This document shows positions 62,562 through 64,000 of a DNA stretch of 64,000 bases, one piece after another. The position numbers and the translations under genes are program-made. Source of the DNA: Segatella copri (lineage in GTDB: Bacteria > Bacteroidota > Bacteroidia > Bacteroidales > Bacteroidaceae). The stretch is taken from the NCBI RefSeq assembly GCF_009495355.1, contig NZ_VZAD01000091.1:35974-99973 (forward strand), given 5' to 3'. Within the stretch, counting starts at the first letter, position 1. The number at the start of each line of letters is the position of its first letter. The notes under the pieces were generated by a model that saw only the letters and a program-made list of their open reading frames with translations, searched no databases and was not told the origin of the DNA.

Positions 62562-63142
62562 GCCAAAGCCTTTTGAACAGACTGGCGCTCACGGATAACT
62601 GCCAACATAGCCTTGCTGGCACCAGCAGCGTCAGCCATGTCATACATAGTAATCTTGGTGTCCTCACCCGTTTTGTCAGCTTGACGCTTCGCTCGTTTCC
62701 AAGCTTTATCCTCGTGAGACTTGTCCGACAAGTCAAAAGAATCTACATCCTTACATTTGGCAATCCACTTATCAAGCATCTTGACGTCTGCAACTGAAAG
62801 TTCGTCCATATCACAAACTGCATTCTTTGAAGCCAAAATAAGTTGATGACCTTCCTTAGATAGTTCTATATCCAAAGAAGCGGCAAAGTCTTTCAATTCA
62901 GAAGAAATTTCGGTCTTTCCTTCTACACCACGCAAGACCTTATAGGTCAACGTTGGAACTGGTCCATGCTTTCTTGCCACAAAAGTATCATAGACGATTG
63001 GCAAGCCATACTCTTTCAGCTGATCCTGCTGGGCAAAATACATTACCTTGAAGAGGTGGATATAATCCACTCCTTCTGGAAATGCCTTCAGAATGTAAAG
63101 CACCACAGCCTTAATCTTTAATATTTGATCTTTTGTTTTCAT
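62552..63142 (-). CDS. Panacea-domain (DUF4065/SocA-like) antitoxin
   Basis: 196 aa. The Panacea core is visible: YIHLFKVMYFAQQDQLKEYG, FVARKHGPVPTLTYKVLRG, and SDKSHEDKAWKRAKRQ. It is a different subgroup from the one at 57682-58215, with a longer C-terminus (about 45 residues) that likely meets the toxin. Copy 2 of the long leader-like repeat lies about 110 bp upstream and may carry the promoter. Confidence 0.75.
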   Translation of the reverse strand: MKTKDQILKIKAVVLYILKAFPEGVDYIHLFKVMYFAQQDQLKEYGLPIVYDTFVARKHGPVPTLTYKVLRGVEGKTEISSELKDFAASLDIELSKEGHQLILASKNAVCDMDELSVADVKMLDKWIAKCKDVDSFDLSDKSHEDKAWKRAKRQADKTGEDTKITMYDMADAAGASKAMLAVIRERQSVQKALAWI

Positions 63143-63263
63143 TGTCTTATTCTTCTTGAATTTGACAAAAATATTTATTACTAAACCGCCAAGGATTTAT
63201 CGGATTTTAACGTATCTTATTCCATAGGTAAATCAGTATATCACCAAAAATGAACAGATGACT

Positions 63264-63383
63264 TCAGGGCATTCCTTCTATAGCTGGATCCGATTTGTCG
63301 TCAGCCCCAGTTACGTGAATGCCCTTTGGTAAGCGGTAGCTTACGTCGGCTGTAGAAGGTGAATTCAAGCAATCCTGCGTCAT
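63264..63383 (-). pseudogene. 39-residue copy of the duplicated gene start
   Basis: Same peptide as the first half of the frame at 47348-47112 (MTQDCLNSPSTADVSYRLPK onward), ending in TGA after GMP. The three base differences from copy 1 do not change the peptide. Confidence 0.45.
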
Positions 63384-63663
63384 ATTCGCTTTCTACTTTA
63401 TGTCTTTTGCTGCAACCATACCCGATGGTTGTCGTAGCTTTGTCGCTTTTTGCATAATGTGCATCATTTGAATTGTATTTATGGGTTTTTATCTGGCACG
63501 CAGCCTATGCACATGACTTTTACTTTCGTCACACTTTTTTTATGAAAAGTGTGATTTTATTGCAAAAATACTAATTTATGTTGGATTACGTATAAGATTT
63601 TATCTTTTTTCTACTTATAATTTAAAAATATGGTATTTTTTTTAGGAAATAGGGCTTAAAAAA

Positions 63664-63710
63664 GGCTTTCGAAAAACCTCCTAAGCATTAAGAGAGGTTT
63701 TTCGAAAGCC
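63664..63710. repeat. 47-bp perfect inverted repeat, orientation B of loop
   Basis: Arms identical to 47627-47673; the loop CTAAGCATTAAGA is the inverse complement (one mismatch) of the loop there. It is consistent with inversion of the loop between identical arms. Confidence 0.92.
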
Positions 63711-63786
63711 TAAAAGTAGTTTCTTGACATTCAAAAAACTAAAAGTAAATTCTTGAACCTTCGAAAAACTACAAGAACTTCCTTGA

Positions 63787-64000
63787 ACCTTAAGTTTTTT
63801 CTAAAATCAACCCGTCCTTCTTTTTTTGATAAAGCGGGCTGCACTCGGCAATTTGAAAGTGAACTTTCATTGCGCTCATTTGCACCGCTTTTTCCCATTA
63901 AAGAAGGGGCTTTCGAAAACCCACCAGTCCTCCCTTACCCTTAAGGGAGGGTCCACCTCTCATCTCGGTCTTCTCCCCTCAGGGAAGAAGAGGAAACCGC
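63787..64000. repeat. dispersed repeat and start of composite block D (runs off edge)
   Basis: TTTTTTCTAAAATCAACCCG, the GCGGGCTGCACTCGGCAATT repeat (63826-63906), then CTTTCGAAAACCCACCAGTC and TCTCATCTCGGTCTTCTCCC as in block A at 47777-48046. No gene. Confidence 0.82.

Larger units (their letters stand above)
63252..63794 (-). repeat. long leader-like direct repeat, copy 2 (about 540 bp)
   Basis: Nearly identical to 47214-47755, same orientation. Includes a 39-residue frame (63383 to 63264), a TATTTTTGC box at 63562-63570 (minus strand), and the 47-bp inverted repeat. The two copies are about 16 kb apart and could recombine. Confidence 0.88.

Overview
The window looks like Bacteroidales chromosome, most likely Prevotellaceae (Prevotella/Segatella type). 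The evidence is the block VapE-like protein, DUF4248 protein, HU-related protein, 32-residue 'smalltalk' peptide and amidase at 50.1-54.2 kb, plus Bacteroidetes-style promoters (TTG, then TAnnTTTG). Placement below order level is inference. No rRNA, tRNA or CRISPR array was recognised.

Layout. (1) 1-2662: the end of a minus-strand operon encoding a GHKL-type kinase-like ATPase that runs off the left edge, with two small partners. (2) 2.9-33.9 kb: a surface polysaccharide locus, all on the minus strand and mostly with overlapping or touching genes. It holds GlmS and GalE, a dTDP-3-amino-3,6-dideoxyhexose module (two FdtA-like isomerases, an acetyltransferase, an aminotransferase), a legionaminic-acid-type nonulosonate pathway (LegB, LegC, LegH-like, LegI, LegG, LegF, PtmE-like), a flippase, a polymerase, eight glycosyltransferases including a sialyltransferase-like enzyme and a GT11 fucosyltransferase, and four acyl/acetyltransferases. 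Two non-carbohydrate cargoes sit inside it: a DUF262 + AAA ATPase pair and a ClpP-like serine-protease-fold gene. Three membrane acyltransferase genes carry G/C homopolymers (7 in the intact gene, 8 in each of the two frameshifted genes), which suggests slipped-strand phase variation of the surface glycan.

(3) 34.0-47.1 kb: a defence-like island on the minus strand. It encodes an FRG-domain protein, an AbiC-like membrane protein, and a tightly coupled five-gene unit: GHKL ATPase-TIR fusion, C5 cytosine methyltransferase, double-GHKL histidine kinase, receiver-domain protein, and a 209-residue putative caspase-like peptidase with a His-Gly / Ala-Cys signature. A second caspase-like gene (CHAT, 732 aa) follows, preceded by a 27-residue single-TM peptide and followed by a broken gene and an unknown membrane protein. 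The five-gene unit is my main candidate for an undescribed system: modification and a GHKL-TIR effector joined to phospho-relay control of a caspase-like protease.

(4) 47.2-50.1 kb: repeats and decayed genes, including a leader-like sequence of about 540 bp that recurs at 63.25-63.79 kb. (5) 50.1-54.2 kb: the GC-rich Bacteroidales VapE/HU/amidase block on the plus strand. (6) 54.2-64.0 kb: an IS110 relict, a nucleotide-sugar dehydrogenase relict, two Panacea-type toxin-antitoxin pairs, a ClpP-like / small protein / DUF2971 operon, and more copies of the dispersed repeats.

Functions rest on motifs read by eye from translations; no database search was run.
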